NCBI GenBank assembly: GCA_019636835.1
Contig: JAHBWU010000015.1
Location: forward strand, 1-55,375
Origin: Nitrospira sp.
GTDB taxonomy: Bacteria; Nitrospirota; Nitrospiria; Nitrospirales; Nitrospiraceae
Reading direction: 5' to 3'
Length of the DNA: 55,375 nucleotides
The translations under genes and the position numbers were made by a program. Under the pieces are notes generated by a model. It saw nothing but the letters and a program-made list of their open reading frames with translations. It was not told the DNA's origin and made no database searches. Of the stretch, positions 45,424 to 53,476 are shown one piece after another (the first letter of the stretch is position 1; the number at the start of each line of letters is the position of its first letter).

Positions 45424-46722
45424 CTATTTCCACAACGGGAAGGCCGTCGGGATCCGAAGCGTCACTTGGAGGTCCGGTGCTTCCCGAGTCGCTCCAACCC
45501 CGAGGACAAAGTTCACAAAACTGCGATCGCTCCATTGATACGAGCCGCCGATGAGTAAGACACCAATATGGGTGACTTGCGGCGTGGTGGTGAGGAGCAC
45601 GTTGGAGGCGGAAGTAGGTTTCGAAAAGATGGTATGGTCGTATCCTAGGGTCAGCGACAGCTTTTCATTCAGCGACACGCCGATTCCCAAATTGGCATTG
45701 CCGCCGCTTCCAGGATCGACGCGCCCCACCTCGCCGCCGACATCGCGAGGTATGTTATAAATGAAACTCACACTGCTGAAGAGGACGACCGGATCGCTCG
45801 GGTACAGCAAGGTCAGGCCCGGTTGAAAAATGTAAAACCCGGACCCTGTCGGTAGTTCGGTCTGGAGTCCCGTAACCGGGTCTCTCGGCACTTCGAAGGG
45901 ACCTTTCCCGGAGACGCTCTTAAATCGTGTGAATCCGATGAAATACGGTTTGTCGGGCCCGCCTTGGTTGATCTGAAATCGCCCTGTTGTTTCGACATCT
46001 CCGAGACCCGAACCGTTGAAGGTCGACAAGGTATCAGCCTGAGACGGCGTGGCGATGGGTCGCTGCGTAATCGAATCCTCCCGATACAGATAGGGCACTC
46101 TCACCTCAACCTCCAGCCGATTCGTCAGTCCGTAACGCCCTACCAATGCTGCAGTATAAATGTCCCGACTTACGCCTTGGATATTGATGAGCCCGATCGT
46201 GAGGGCTGGGACGATGGTAAACCCTGTCAGGGTTACTCTATTACTGCTGAGATGAGCAAATTGCAGATACGGCTCCACAATGAGAGTGCCCTTAGGGGTC
46301 AATACTCCAGCCCCAGGCAAATCGAATGTTCGAACCATCCATGAAGGAAGAATTTCTTGTGGACTTGTCGGAGCGACCCCCACCGGACCGGTAGGTTTTG
46401 AACCTTCCGCAGGACCCTCTTCCATAACGGGTTGATTCTGCTCGGGGCGCCGAGGTCCGGCTGCCTGAACAGTCTGTTCGTTTGCGGCGAGATATCGCGA
46501 AGCGTCCCGTGGTGACTGAGATGTCGTGTTGTGAAGGTGCTTCCCGTCGTCCGTCCCTCTCTGATCGACATGTCGATCGATGAATCCGATCTGATTAGTC
46601 CAGCCTTGAGAAGGCACCAGGCTCAGGATGAAACCTAGCCCAAAGATTATGCAACCGACTTCGCAGGTTTTTTTAGCAGTCTTCAAGAGTTCGATAGATT
46701 GTCCCTGTTCAGATCGGTACAA
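45424..46722 (-). CDS. FapF-like outer-membrane beta-barrel exporter
   Basis: A 432-residue protein. The likely start is TTG at 46722, about 6 nt after GGAGG (TTG 46728 has no spacing). An N-terminal hydrophobic segment (about 25-45) acts as signal or anchor, then a Pro/Gln-rich linker (60-125) leads to a beta-barrel starting near GAGVLTPKGTLIVEPYLQF. Later segments GRYGLTNRLEVEVRVPYLY, LNEKLSLTLGYDH and the final VTLRIPTAFP match FapF, the trimeric barrel that exports Fap amyloid subunits. FapF-like proteins are often misnamed. It is the last gene of the fap-like locus. Confidence 0.8.
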   Translation of the reverse strand: MYRSEQGQSIELLKTAKKTCEVGCIIFGLGFILSLVPSQGWTNQIGFIDRHVDQRGTDDGKHLHNTTSQSPRDASRYLAANEQTVQAAGPRRPEQNQPVMEEGPAEGSKPTGPVGVAPTSPQEILPSWMVRTFDLPGAGVLTPKGTLIVEPYLQFAHLSSNRVTLTGFTIVPALTIGLINIQGVSRDIYTAALVGRYGLTNRLEVEVRVPYLYREDSITQRPIATPSQADTLSTFNGSGLGDVETTGRFQINQGGPDKPYFIGFTRFKSVSGKGPFEVPRDPVTGLQTELPTGSGFYIFQPGLTLLYPSDPVVLFSSVSFIYNIPRDVGGEVGRVDPGSGGNANLGIGVSLNEKLSLTLGYDHTIFSKPTSASNVLLTTTPQVTHIGVLLIGGSYQWSDRSFVNFVLGVGATREAPDLQVTLRIPTAFPLWK

Positions 46723-46815
46723 ATGCAACCTCCGTAGTTTCTTCGATATCTTGCAGATGCCGTGACTATCATTGGCCGTTCCACTTCATGCAAATTCGGC
46801 TTGAGCAAGCCCTCT

Positions 46816-47433
46816 TCAATGCCGGATCGCCTCTATGCTGGCCTGTGAAAGCGCGTTCCCGAGGTGGAGCGATCGAGCCCAGGTCAGAGCTTCCACTGTG
46901 GCGTTGATGACGGTTTCGCTCTGAATGGCCCGGTTATCAAGAGAGTTTTGAATGAGGGTCATAAACGGCGGTAGCGAAGATACATCGTGAGGTACTGAAT
47001 TGCCCGGTCCGCTTTGGATGAGCGTGAGGGTATCACTCGGACGATCGGCGAAGGGTTTCATGCCTGAATGGTCGACAGAGGATCTCATATCCGAATCATT
47101 GACAAATGATTTCATATCACGATGATCGGGAAATGGGTTGAAGTCACGATGATCGGCCAATCGTTTCAAGTCCGGGATATTCAGCATCGTTGAACTGACA
47201 AGTTTCTCATTGATAAACACATTTCGTTCAATCCCGAATGACATGAAAGGCCCATCAGGGTCTCGTTGAAATCCCCCGCGCATACAGTCCAAGACCGCTT
47301 CGCTCAAGGGCGTGCGGAGCGTAAAATCTCCATCTCGCACGGACGCCATGGCGGGAGTCAGCGATTGAATGCCCAGGAGAGTCAGCGTAACAATCTTTAC
47401 CGTCCAGCGAATCGCTTTCAATAAGAGATTCAT
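46816..47433 (-). CDS. Exported protein with C39-type site and shared amyloid-locus C-motif
   Basis: A 205-residue exported protein. The signal peptide is followed by PLSEAVLDCMRGG, an L[DE]xxRGG site near residues 40-52. The middle has DHRD and DHS repeats. The C-terminal end contains QNS..N..IQS.TV.N.TV, the motif also found in the small and glycine-rich proteins of this locus. Its ATG overlaps the C39 peptidase stop (TGATG). It may be a FapE-like minor component. Confidence 0.72.
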   Translation of the reverse strand: MNLLLKAIRWTVKIVTLTLLGIQSLTPAMASVRDGDFTLRTPLSEAVLDCMRGGFQRDPDGPFMSFGIERNVFINEKLVSSTMLNIPDLKRLADHRDFNPFPDHRDMKSFVNDSDMRSSVDHSGMKPFADRPSDTLTLIQSGPGNSVPHDVSSLPPFMTLIQNSLDNRAIQSETVINATVEALTWARSLHLGNALSQASIEAIRH

Positions 47434-48125
47434 CAGAAATCCCTCCCTCCAGGGCGAAACAGGACGATGTTGTTTAATGTGTCAGGGCTCAATGGCCGCC
47501 CGAGTGGGGACATCGGTCGGACGCTCCAATCACGGGCTGTATTGAATTCCCCACGCGCCGGGAAATCATGGATGACAAACACCACCCCACTGGGCCATGA
47601 GGCCTCAAACTGCTCGCGCGGCACGACACGTAATCCGACTGCCGGGTCGCCGAGCAGGACCTTATCGCCTCGCATGCCTTTCACCACCACAAAATGGTGA
47701 TACCCCTTATCAACCATCAGGACAATCGCCGGAATGCCCGCCTTCGAAAAGTCGTCCAACGAGACTTGAAAGCCGTCCGCAGGATAGCCGTGGAACTCCA
47801 AGAACCGCTTCATATCTAGGAACGAAAAGCCTTCTTGCTGGATTTTTTCCTGGTTGCCGTGGTCGAACATCGTCCGGAACGTCACCTCTTCGGTGATGGG
47901 ATGCCCATAGTGGTAGGTTAAAAGGGTGGCGACGGCGGCCGAACCACAACTATAGTCATATTTCTGAAGGATGACAGACCGGACCTTCAGTTCGCGCATG
48001 CTCCAGACTTGGAGCAGCATGCGACTCCCCACGCCCGGAGTCACCTCAATCGTGGCCGCCATCGCCCCTGGCACAATCGACAGCATCACCGCAACCATGT
48101 ACCCGATGACCTGTTTCGTCGGCAT
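47433..48125 (-). CDS. C39-family peptidase, FapD-like
   Basis: A 230-residue cysteine peptidase with an N-terminal signal or anchor. The catalytic Cys is in KYDYSCGSAAVATLL and the His in GYHHFVVVKG, followed by the Asp in LGDPAVG. No ABC transporter domains are attached, unlike bacteriocin exporters, so a periplasmic protease as in FapD is likely. It is flanked by exported proteins carrying RGG sites. The gap to the gene before is 10 nt. Confidence 0.85.
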   Translation of the reverse strand: MPTKQVIGYMVAVMLSIVPGAMAATIEVTPGVGSRMLLQVWSMRELKVRSVILQKYDYSCGSAAVATLLTYHYGHPITEEVTFRTMFDHGNQEKIQQEGFSFLDMKRFLEFHGYPADGFQVSLDDFSKAGIPAIVLMVDKGYHHFVVVKGMRGDKVLLGDPAVGLRVVPREQFEASWPSGVVFVIHDFPARGEFNTARDWSVRPMSPLGRPLSPDTLNNIVLFRPGGRDF

Positions 48126-48135
48126 AGCAATCTAT

Positions 48136-48480
48136 CTATTTCAGCGTTAAGTTCAGCACCGTGCCGCTCTGCATAATCACGTTGTTGCCGGAATTTTGGA
48201 AGACGATCGGAAGACCGCTGGCTCCGGCAAACGCGTTCCCGGTAATCGTATTGTGGCCGGTCACATTGTCGCTGGCGGCATTGTCGTAGAGCTTGGCGTT
48301 CAATATGTTGGCATTGATCGTGACCGGACCGGTATCCGTTCCCCCACGTTGGGCCTCCAACTGAGCCGTTGGAATAGGATCGCCCCAAGATGAGAGGCTC
48401 TTCGCATCCGGTGAGTCAGCGTGGGCCAGACCCACCCAGAGACCAAGGGCACTCATCAGTATTGAAAAGATGATACGCAT
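48136..48480 (-). CDS. Small exported protein, fap-like minor subunit candidate
   Basis: A 114-residue protein with a signal peptide (cleavage near AHA/DS), an AQLEAQRGG double-glycine-like site near residues 41-49, Asn/Thr-rich repeats, and a C-terminus with QNSGNNVIMQSGTVLNLTL. It shares this C-motif with the glycine-rich protein and the 205-residue protein. A GAGAGGGG precedes the start. Confidence 0.74.
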   Translation of the reverse strand: MRIIFSILMSALGLWVGLAHADSPDAKSLSSWGDPIPTAQLEAQRGGTDTGPVTINANILNAKLYDNAASDNVTGHNTITGNAFAGASGLPIVFQNSGNNVIMQSGTVLNLTLK

Positions 48481-48512
48481 GATACCCCTCTCTGGTCGAA
48501 ATGGTGCACTGA

Positions 48513-48540
48513 GGCTGGAGGAGCTGAGGCTCCTCCAGCC
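48513..48540. promoter_or_regulatory. 12 bp perfect hairpin between glycine-rich gene and downstream genes
   Basis: GGCTGGAGGAGC at 48513-48524 pairs perfectly with 48529-48540 around a 4 nt loop, 9 nt after the glycine-rich gene stop. No U-tract follows in the transcribed direction, so it may be an attenuator or RNA-stability structure lowering downstream expression, rather than a full terminator. Confidence 0.55.
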
Positions 48541-48549
48541 AGATTCTGC

Positions 48550-49647
48550 TTAGTGACCAACCGTGACATTCGCCATCGTGGTGACACCGACCTGCTGCAA
48601 GGCAGCCATGCCCGTGTTCTGAATGGCGACGGTCACACCGGCGGCGCCGCTCAACCCAGAGAGCGTGTTCGACGCATTGAAGGTCCCGGCGCTTCCGCCG
48701 TGCGCATCCCCTCCTCGACCGCCGTTTCCACCGTTTCCACTATTCTGGTTCTGTGATGCCGCGTAACCGCTTTCCCCATAGGCGCCGTTTCCACCATTCC
48801 CGCCTCTTGCATCTCCACTACGCTCGCCTTGGGCGTATCCACCATTCCCACCTTCGGCATAGTCACCGTTCCCACCTTCGGCATACCCGCCATCTCCGCC
48901 TCTTTCGGAGTTTGCGTTACCATTCGCGTCCCCACCGCGGCCTCCAGCGCCGGCGCCAAGGCCAACGCTACCATTACCACCATCACCACCATTACCATTG
49001 CGCGAGGCGGAGCTGTACCCTCCATTGCCACCCTCGGCATAGCCACCGTTGCCACCCTTGGCCTTGCCGCCATCGCCACCGTAGGCATAGCCACCGTCGC
49101 CGCTCCTGGCCTTGCCGCCTTTCCCGCCATCGCCACCATAGGCATCTCCAGAATATGCTTTGGCCTTGGCGTAACCATCTCCGCCATATCCGCCGGGGCT
49201 GTAGGATTCGGCATAGCCTCCACGATTGCCGACGTCATAGACGTTGTTATGGCTGACATATCCATCAAGTTTGGTGACATTGATGATCTTGGTCTGATTG
49301 AAGGAGTTGCTCACGTCCACATCAAGCCTGGTAGAGGCGGTCGAATGGTTGTTGGCCGCCGCCCCAAAGGGGGAGTAATCGTTCTTCGCTTTTCCATCCC
49401 ACTTTGTCTTCTCGTTATAGCTGTCTTTTATCTTCGTGTCGTTATCCTCTTTGTGCACGTCAATGTTTTTTGTAATGGTCTTATTGGCGTGGATAGTTTT
49501 GTCGATGTCAATGTCCGTCGTCTTCACCACAGCCTTCGAATGGTCCTTTGCCGCGGCGCTGCCGTCATCGGCAGTTTGAGCACTCGCGAAGGGCGAAAGG
49601 CCGAAGGCCAATGCCACCGCTGCCGTCGTAATCATCACTTTCTTCAT
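48550..49647 (-). CDS. Glycine-rich exported repeat protein, candidate functional amyloid subunit
   Basis: A 365-residue exported protein. The ATG follows AGGAGG. The signal peptide ends ASAQ near residue 24. Residues 35-135 have an Asn/Asp/Lys-rich segment (TKIKDSYNEK, NHSTAS). Residues 145-320 are tandem GG[NDY]GGYA repeats. The C-terminus (after 320) has NTLSG, GVTVAIQNTG and a Q...N.T segment shared with two neighbours. The repeats suggest a secreted fibre or matrix protein. The same DNA makes misleading plus-strand frames. Confidence 0.78.
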   Translation of the reverse strand: MKKVMITTAAVALAFGLSPFASAQTADDGSAAAKDHSKAVVKTTDIDIDKTIHANKTITKNIDVHKEDNDTKIKDSYNEKTKWDGKAKNDYSPFGAAANNHSTASTRLDVDVSNSFNQTKIINVTKLDGYVSHNNVYDVGNRGGYAESYSPGGYGGDGYAKAKAYSGDAYGGDGGKGGKARSGDGGYAYGGDGGKAKGGNGGYAEGGNGGYSSASRNGNGGDGGNGSVGLGAGAGGRGGDANGNANSERGGDGGYAEGGNGDYAEGGNGGYAQGERSGDARGGNGGNGAYGESGYAASQNQNSGNGGNGGRGGDAHGGSAGTFNASNTLSGLSGAAGVTVAIQNTGMAALQQVGVTTMANVTVGH

Positions 49648-49768
49648 TGCATCCTCCTAGACATTAACGGTTAAAGTGAACAACTACCGAATGAGCTCAC
49701 GCTTGTACTCGCGGCGGCTGGTCACCTCCTTTCGACATGATTCATTCTTCCTCTCTCGTCCTTAACGT

Positions 49769-50026
49769 CTACACAACTCGTTTCCCCTCGCCTCCGGCCT
49801 GGAGACACTCATCAACGTTTTCGTCCCCTTCCTCTGCAGCATCATCCGGCGATTCGTCCCACAGCACCACATGGACGTGCACATGGTGAGAAGGAACCTG
49901 ATTTTGGACTTGCTCTGCGAATTGACGGTTGCGTAAGTGATCGTTCTTCTCATTCGGTTCACGATGCGCCATGCCAACACCCGCAGCCATGCGTGGCTGG
50001 TGAACCGCAACTCGCCCAACCCACAC
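49769..50026 (-). CDS. Possible small acidic-tailed protein upstream of glycine-rich gene
   Basis: An 85-residue frame with a His-rich middle (HHVHVHVV) and an acidic tail (DESPDDAAEEGDENVDE), looking more like coding than the overlapping 103-residue frame. No good ribosome binding site. It lies between a candidate sigma-54 promoter and the glycine-rich gene, so it could be the first gene of that unit. Confidence 0.3.
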   Translation of the reverse strand: MWVGRVAVHQPRMAAGVGMAHREPNEKNDHLRNRQFAEQVQNQVPSHHVHVHVVLWDESPDDAAEEGDENVDECLQAGGEGKRVV

Positions 50027-50185
50027 GAACCCTGCATTCTGTGAACGTAGGCCGCTTCCCTCATGGCAAACACAATTACGTTTAGTTCTTATTATTTAAA
50101 AACAATTCCCTCATGCGTTTTTGCGAATTCCTTCGGTGTACCCTGACTACTCCACACTGCACATACCGTTGTTGAGTCAGACATG

Positions 50186-50201
50186 AGCAATCCAAATGCC
50201 T
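50186..50201 (-). promoter_or_regulatory. Candidate sigma-54 (-24/-12) promoter for the fap-like locus
   Basis: On the minus strand AGGCATTTGGATTGCT places GG and GC exactly as in the TGGCAC-N5-TTGC consensus. It lies between the sigma-54 activator gene and the glycine-rich gene, reading towards the latter, though about 540 nt from its start. Confidence 0.45.
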
Positions 50202-50365
50202 AGGTGTAAGCGCTTGATTTCGTAAGGCCTAGTGAAATGAATAGGGCCGATTACAGAGAGGATCGGGGCCGATTGTTCTATTGCGTTACAGTCGGCTGAG
50301 GATCAATTCATGTTCAAACGAGTAGACCCGGCTTCCACGGCTCAGATAAATGTATGCGAACACCA

Positions 50366-50448
50366 TGATATTTCATGTTCTTTTGCAGGAAATATCAAGT
50401 ATCGTTACCTGTAGAACGAATCACCGGGCTATTTTGCGCTGTTCTACA
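50366..50448. promoter_or_regulatory. Two inverted repeats upstream of the sigma-54 promoter
   Basis: TGATATTTC at 50366-50374 faces GAAATATCA at 50389-50397, and TGTAGAAC at 50410-50417 faces GTTCTACA at 50441-50448. GTTCTA half sites recur at about 50275 and 50602. They sit 170-260 nt upstream of the candidate -24/-12 element, a usual distance for activator binding sites. Confidence 0.4.
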
Positions 50449-50695
50449 AATGGACGGATCCGAACGACCCTCGTGACTAAGACGTGAGTCGCTCCATCGC
50501 TCTCACAATATTCGGCACACGAACTACGTGGGTGAATAAAGGTCGGGATGCAAGCCCTGAAGAGATTTCCTTAGGAAGGACGCGTTTCAGAATGAAACAG
50601 TAGTTCTATGCCACATTACAGTTGGACTGATCTAGAATGGAGCACACCCATTCACATCATCCCTCGGGATTCGCTCACCACATGACATGAGGACT

Positions 50696-50722
50696 ATCCC
50701 AATGGGTCCGCGCCATTGGGAT
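50696..50722. terminator. Hairpin after the sigma-54 activator gene
   Basis: ATCCCAATGG at 50696-50705 pairs with CCATTGGGAT at 50713-50722 around a 7 nt loop, 2 nt beyond the activator stop codon. No T-run follows, so it is a weak or factor-assisted terminator candidate. Confidence 0.45.
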
Positions 50723-50724
50723 GG

Positions 50725-51690
50725 TCACGCACAGATGGCGTCGGATGGCATGAACTTTTCCAGGTTGTAGGCTCGGAGTTTTCTGTACAACGTCGTTCGA
50801 CTCACTTCCAGGTCGCGCGCTGCACGGGTCAAATTCCCTCGGTGCAGACTGATCGCCTTGATGATCAGCTCCACTTCAATCCGGCGGTGCGCAGCCCGCA
50901 AGGAAGCCAGAGAGTCATCAGATTGGGGGGTCTCGTAGGTCAAATCTAAGTCGCGAGACGTAATGTCGTCGCCTTCCGCCATGACGACGGCTCGCCTCAC
51001 TTTATTACTGAGCTCCCGCACGTTGCCGGGCCAGGAATAGAACTGAATCGCTTTAATGGCCTCAGAGGTATAGCCCCGTATCGGCTTCCGATAGAAGGCC
51101 GCAGCGCGCTTGAGAAATATCATGGCCATGAGCGCGGTATCCTCTCCTCGCTCCCGGAGCGGAGGAAGATGAATGTGCATCACGTCTAATCGATAATATA
51201 GATCCTCTCGAAACAGGTGCTTGCCAATGGCTGCCTTAAGATCGACGTTCGTCGCGGCAATCACGCGCGCATTGATGTGGAGAACCTGCTGCCCGCCGAT
51301 TCGCTCAAACGCGCCCTCCTGCAAAAAGCGGAGCAGTTTGACCTGGAGCGGCGGAAGCAGATCGCCGACTTCATCGAGAAACAGGGTGCCGTCCGCCGCC
51401 GCTTCGAGCTTGCCTTTCTTTTGCTGCACCGCTCCGGTGAAAGCGCCCCGTTCATGTCCGAAGAGTTCCGATTCCAACAACGTGTCGGGGATGGCGCCGC
51501 AATTGATCGGCACACAGGGGCCTTGCTTCCGCAGGCTGCGCTCATGAATCGCTTGTGCGGTCAGTTCCTTGCCCGTACCAGTCTCGCCGGTAATCAACAC
51601 CGGCATGTCGGTCTTCGCCACCTTCCGGACCAGATCGAAGACCGCGCAAATGGAGGGGCTTGTTCCAACCATTTCTTCTAATGCTTCCAT
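50725..51690 (-). CDS. Sigma-54-dependent transcriptional activator without sensory domain
   Basis: A 321-residue enhancer-binding protein that starts directly at its AAA+ domain. Walker A GETGTGKE is near residues 36-43. GAFTGA (sigma-54 contact loop) and Walker B TLFLDEVGDL follow. The C-terminal Fis-type helix-turn-helix is NLTRAARDLEVSRTTLYRKL. No receiver, GAF or PAS domain is present, so activity is likely controlled by expression or a partner protein. It lies upstream of, and on the same strand as, the fap-like genes, making it their likely activator. Confidence 0.92.
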   Translation of the reverse strand: MEALEEMVGTSPSICAVFDLVRKVAKTDMPVLITGETGTGKELTAQAIHERSLRKQGPCVPINCGAIPDTLLESELFGHERGAFTGAVQQKKGKLEAAADGTLFLDEVGDLLPPLQVKLLRFLQEGAFERIGGQQVLHINARVIAATNVDLKAAIGKHLFREDLYYRLDVMHIHLPPLRERGEDTALMAMIFLKRAAAFYRKPIRGYTSEAIKAIQFYSWPGNVRELSNKVRRAVVMAEGDDITSRDLDLTYETPQSDDSLASLRAAHRRIEVELIIKAISLHRGNLTRAARDLEVSRTTLYRKLRAYNLEKFMPSDAICA

Positions 51691-52682
51691 GGCTCACCTC
51701 ACAGTAATTCCTGGTCATTGAAGTTCGGTTAGCGAATGGTTATGCAATAGATGATCCATTCTCCTCTAGTACATATTCCAAAGGGTTTTCCTGCTTCGGT
51801 CAATAACTCTAAGGAACTTATGGTATCAAAACAGATGCAGGGTGAATCGCAATAGATACAGGATGACCGTATAGAGGTCATCGATATTGGATGTATGGGA
51901 GATGGTGTCAATCTTGCTCCACATTCCCCATAGCCGCATCAACACTTCATTATCGTACCGTTAACATTGCGCCTATCCGCACGTACGAAGTGCTTGCCGT
52001 GCCTAAACTCCGACGAAGAAGTTAGGCATGGCGTGAGCAAATTACTATACGGAACTCTCCACATTGAGAACACATGAATGGAAGAGGAAGGAGCCATCCT
52101 ACCTCTCACTTTGATTTGGGCTGCGATGAGGAGTTGACTATAGCATTTTCAGCCCTAGCCGACCATCCCTCCTCAGCCCAGGGTCAATCGTACCTATACG
52201 TATGTATAGTGCCTAATGGCACTATACCTAACCTGCACCAATGACTTTACAACCCCGGGGCTGAATGCATGTGAGTCCTGCAATTATCTGTGTGATTCGC
52301 ACACATCGTTTCAATTAAGCCGCCGCAATGGACGACGAAATGCGCAGGCACCTTCGATGGGTTCGGCTCTATCAGGAAGCCGATGATGCCGGCCTAGTCT
52401 GTTGAGGATGAATGAGGTTGAGGCCCTGTATGCCCCAATAGGAAAACGATTCCAGGTTGAGCCCTACCAGAAAGACTCAACTTCAGGCGACATACGCAAG
52501 CCAGATTGCAGATTCAACAAATGTGAAACGATGTTTCCGAAATCGCACATATATGGGTTACCATCGGCTCACTCAATGTTCCGGCAACACTTCTCCTCTG
52601 CTCGTAGATTGATGAATTCCATCCGTATCGAGCCTTCGTCGAGGCGGGTCTAGTTTGCCTATGTTTACCCGCTACAATGTCC
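51691..52682. other. Intergenic stretch of about 1 kb upstream of the activator
   Basis: No supported gene. Two inverted repeats stand out: a perfect 10 bp stem GTATAGTGCC/GGCACTATAC with a TAAT loop (52204-52227), and an imperfect stem GCCGTGCCTAAACT/AGTTAGGCATGGC (51996-52032). They could be terminators or operators. The plus-strand frame at 52402-52653 looks like noise. Confidence 0.45.
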
Positions 52683-52967
52683 CTATTTCTTGCCCTTCAT
52701 GATGGAATCCATCGCACCACCCACGCCACCACCAGTCGATGATAGCGAAGATAACTGATCTTTGGCTTGCTTGATTGTATTCATATTTTTCTGAAGCTCG
52801 TCCACGTTCTTCTGCATCTCAACCAGTGAGCCCCCGATCTGTGTGACTGAATCTTTGAGTCCCAAAATCCCTTGGGCCGATGCCACATGGAGCGACATTC
52901 CTCCCAAACCGAATCCGATCAGGAATGCAAGCATCGCGATCATGGACATTGAGCGTGTGGTGATCAT
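52683..52967 (-). CDS. Small exported coiled-coil protein
   Basis: A 94-residue protein. CCAGGAGGAACCG gives a strong ribosome binding site. The N-terminal hydrophobic segment ends near ASAQG. Residues 40-75 form a heptad-rich coiled coil (VEMQKNVDELQKNMNTIKQ), and the tail is Ser/Gly-rich. The family is unknown. Confidence 0.72.
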   Translation of the reverse strand: MITTRSMSMIAMLAFLIGFGLGGMSLHVASAQGILGLKDSVTQIGGSLVEMQKNVDELQKNMNTIKQAKDQLSSLSSTGGGVGGAMDSIMKGKK

Positions 52968-53131
52968 CGGTTCCTCCTGGGTTATAGGATTACCCTCTCG
53001 TCTTGCGCGTGATTGATCATGCTGCTCGCTCCCGCCTTGACAGAACAGCGTCCTTGCGGAAGCGGCCGTTCCTCAGCTCTTTGAGGCCTCGACCTGCACG
53101 TACCGTGCTTAATACGCCCTCAGGCCCACGG

Positions 53132-53308
53132 CTATCCGAGATATCGACCGTACAGGAAGGCGACAAATTGCTTTGCTCCACGCATTCTATTTTTGACGTT
53201 TTCCTCCGCAACACCAGACTGTCGCAGTTGTTGTTCAAACCTAATCAATGCGTCTTTCAATTCTTTTCTTAATTCTCTCTCGATCACTCGATCCAGCACG
53301 CTTGGCAT
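53132..53308 (-). CDS. Small charged helical protein
   Basis: A 58-residue frame with a strong GGGGAGGAAG ribosome binding site before its ATG. The product (MPSVLDRVIERELRKELKD..., ending VAFLYGRYLG) is charged and helical. Unrecognised, but codon pattern and start signals support a real gene. Confidence 0.55.
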   Translation of the reverse strand: MPSVLDRVIERELRKELKDALIRFEQQLRQSGVAEENVKNRMRGAKQFVAFLYGRYLG

Positions 53309-53476
53309 AATCTTCCTCCCCGATTGATAAGCTAGCCCAACCGGTCACGCCCTTGCCTGTGCGATATGATTTCCAGGCAGCAGCAGCCGTCCGGGAATTC
53401 TATAGGAATTTGAAGACACAAACCAGTTCCTGCACAGGAGAAGACCAACGACACAATCCGAGGCCTGCGCGCAGAC

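Noticed and set aside
48513..48540. Classical rho-independent terminator
   Set aside because: The stem is perfect but no T-run follows on either strand.
48550..49647. CRISPR-like or tandem DNA repeat array in the glycine-rich gene
   Set aside because: The periodicity comes from Gly-Gly codon repeats within an exported protein, without spacers.
48753..49674. Two plus-strand frames with His/Arg-rich and Ala/Ile/Thr-rich products
   Set aside because: They are antisense to the glycine-rich gene; the repeats keep all frames open, and there is no start signal.
52402..52653. Plus-strand 83-codon frame
   Set aside because: Product composition is random-looking and no ribosome binding site is present.
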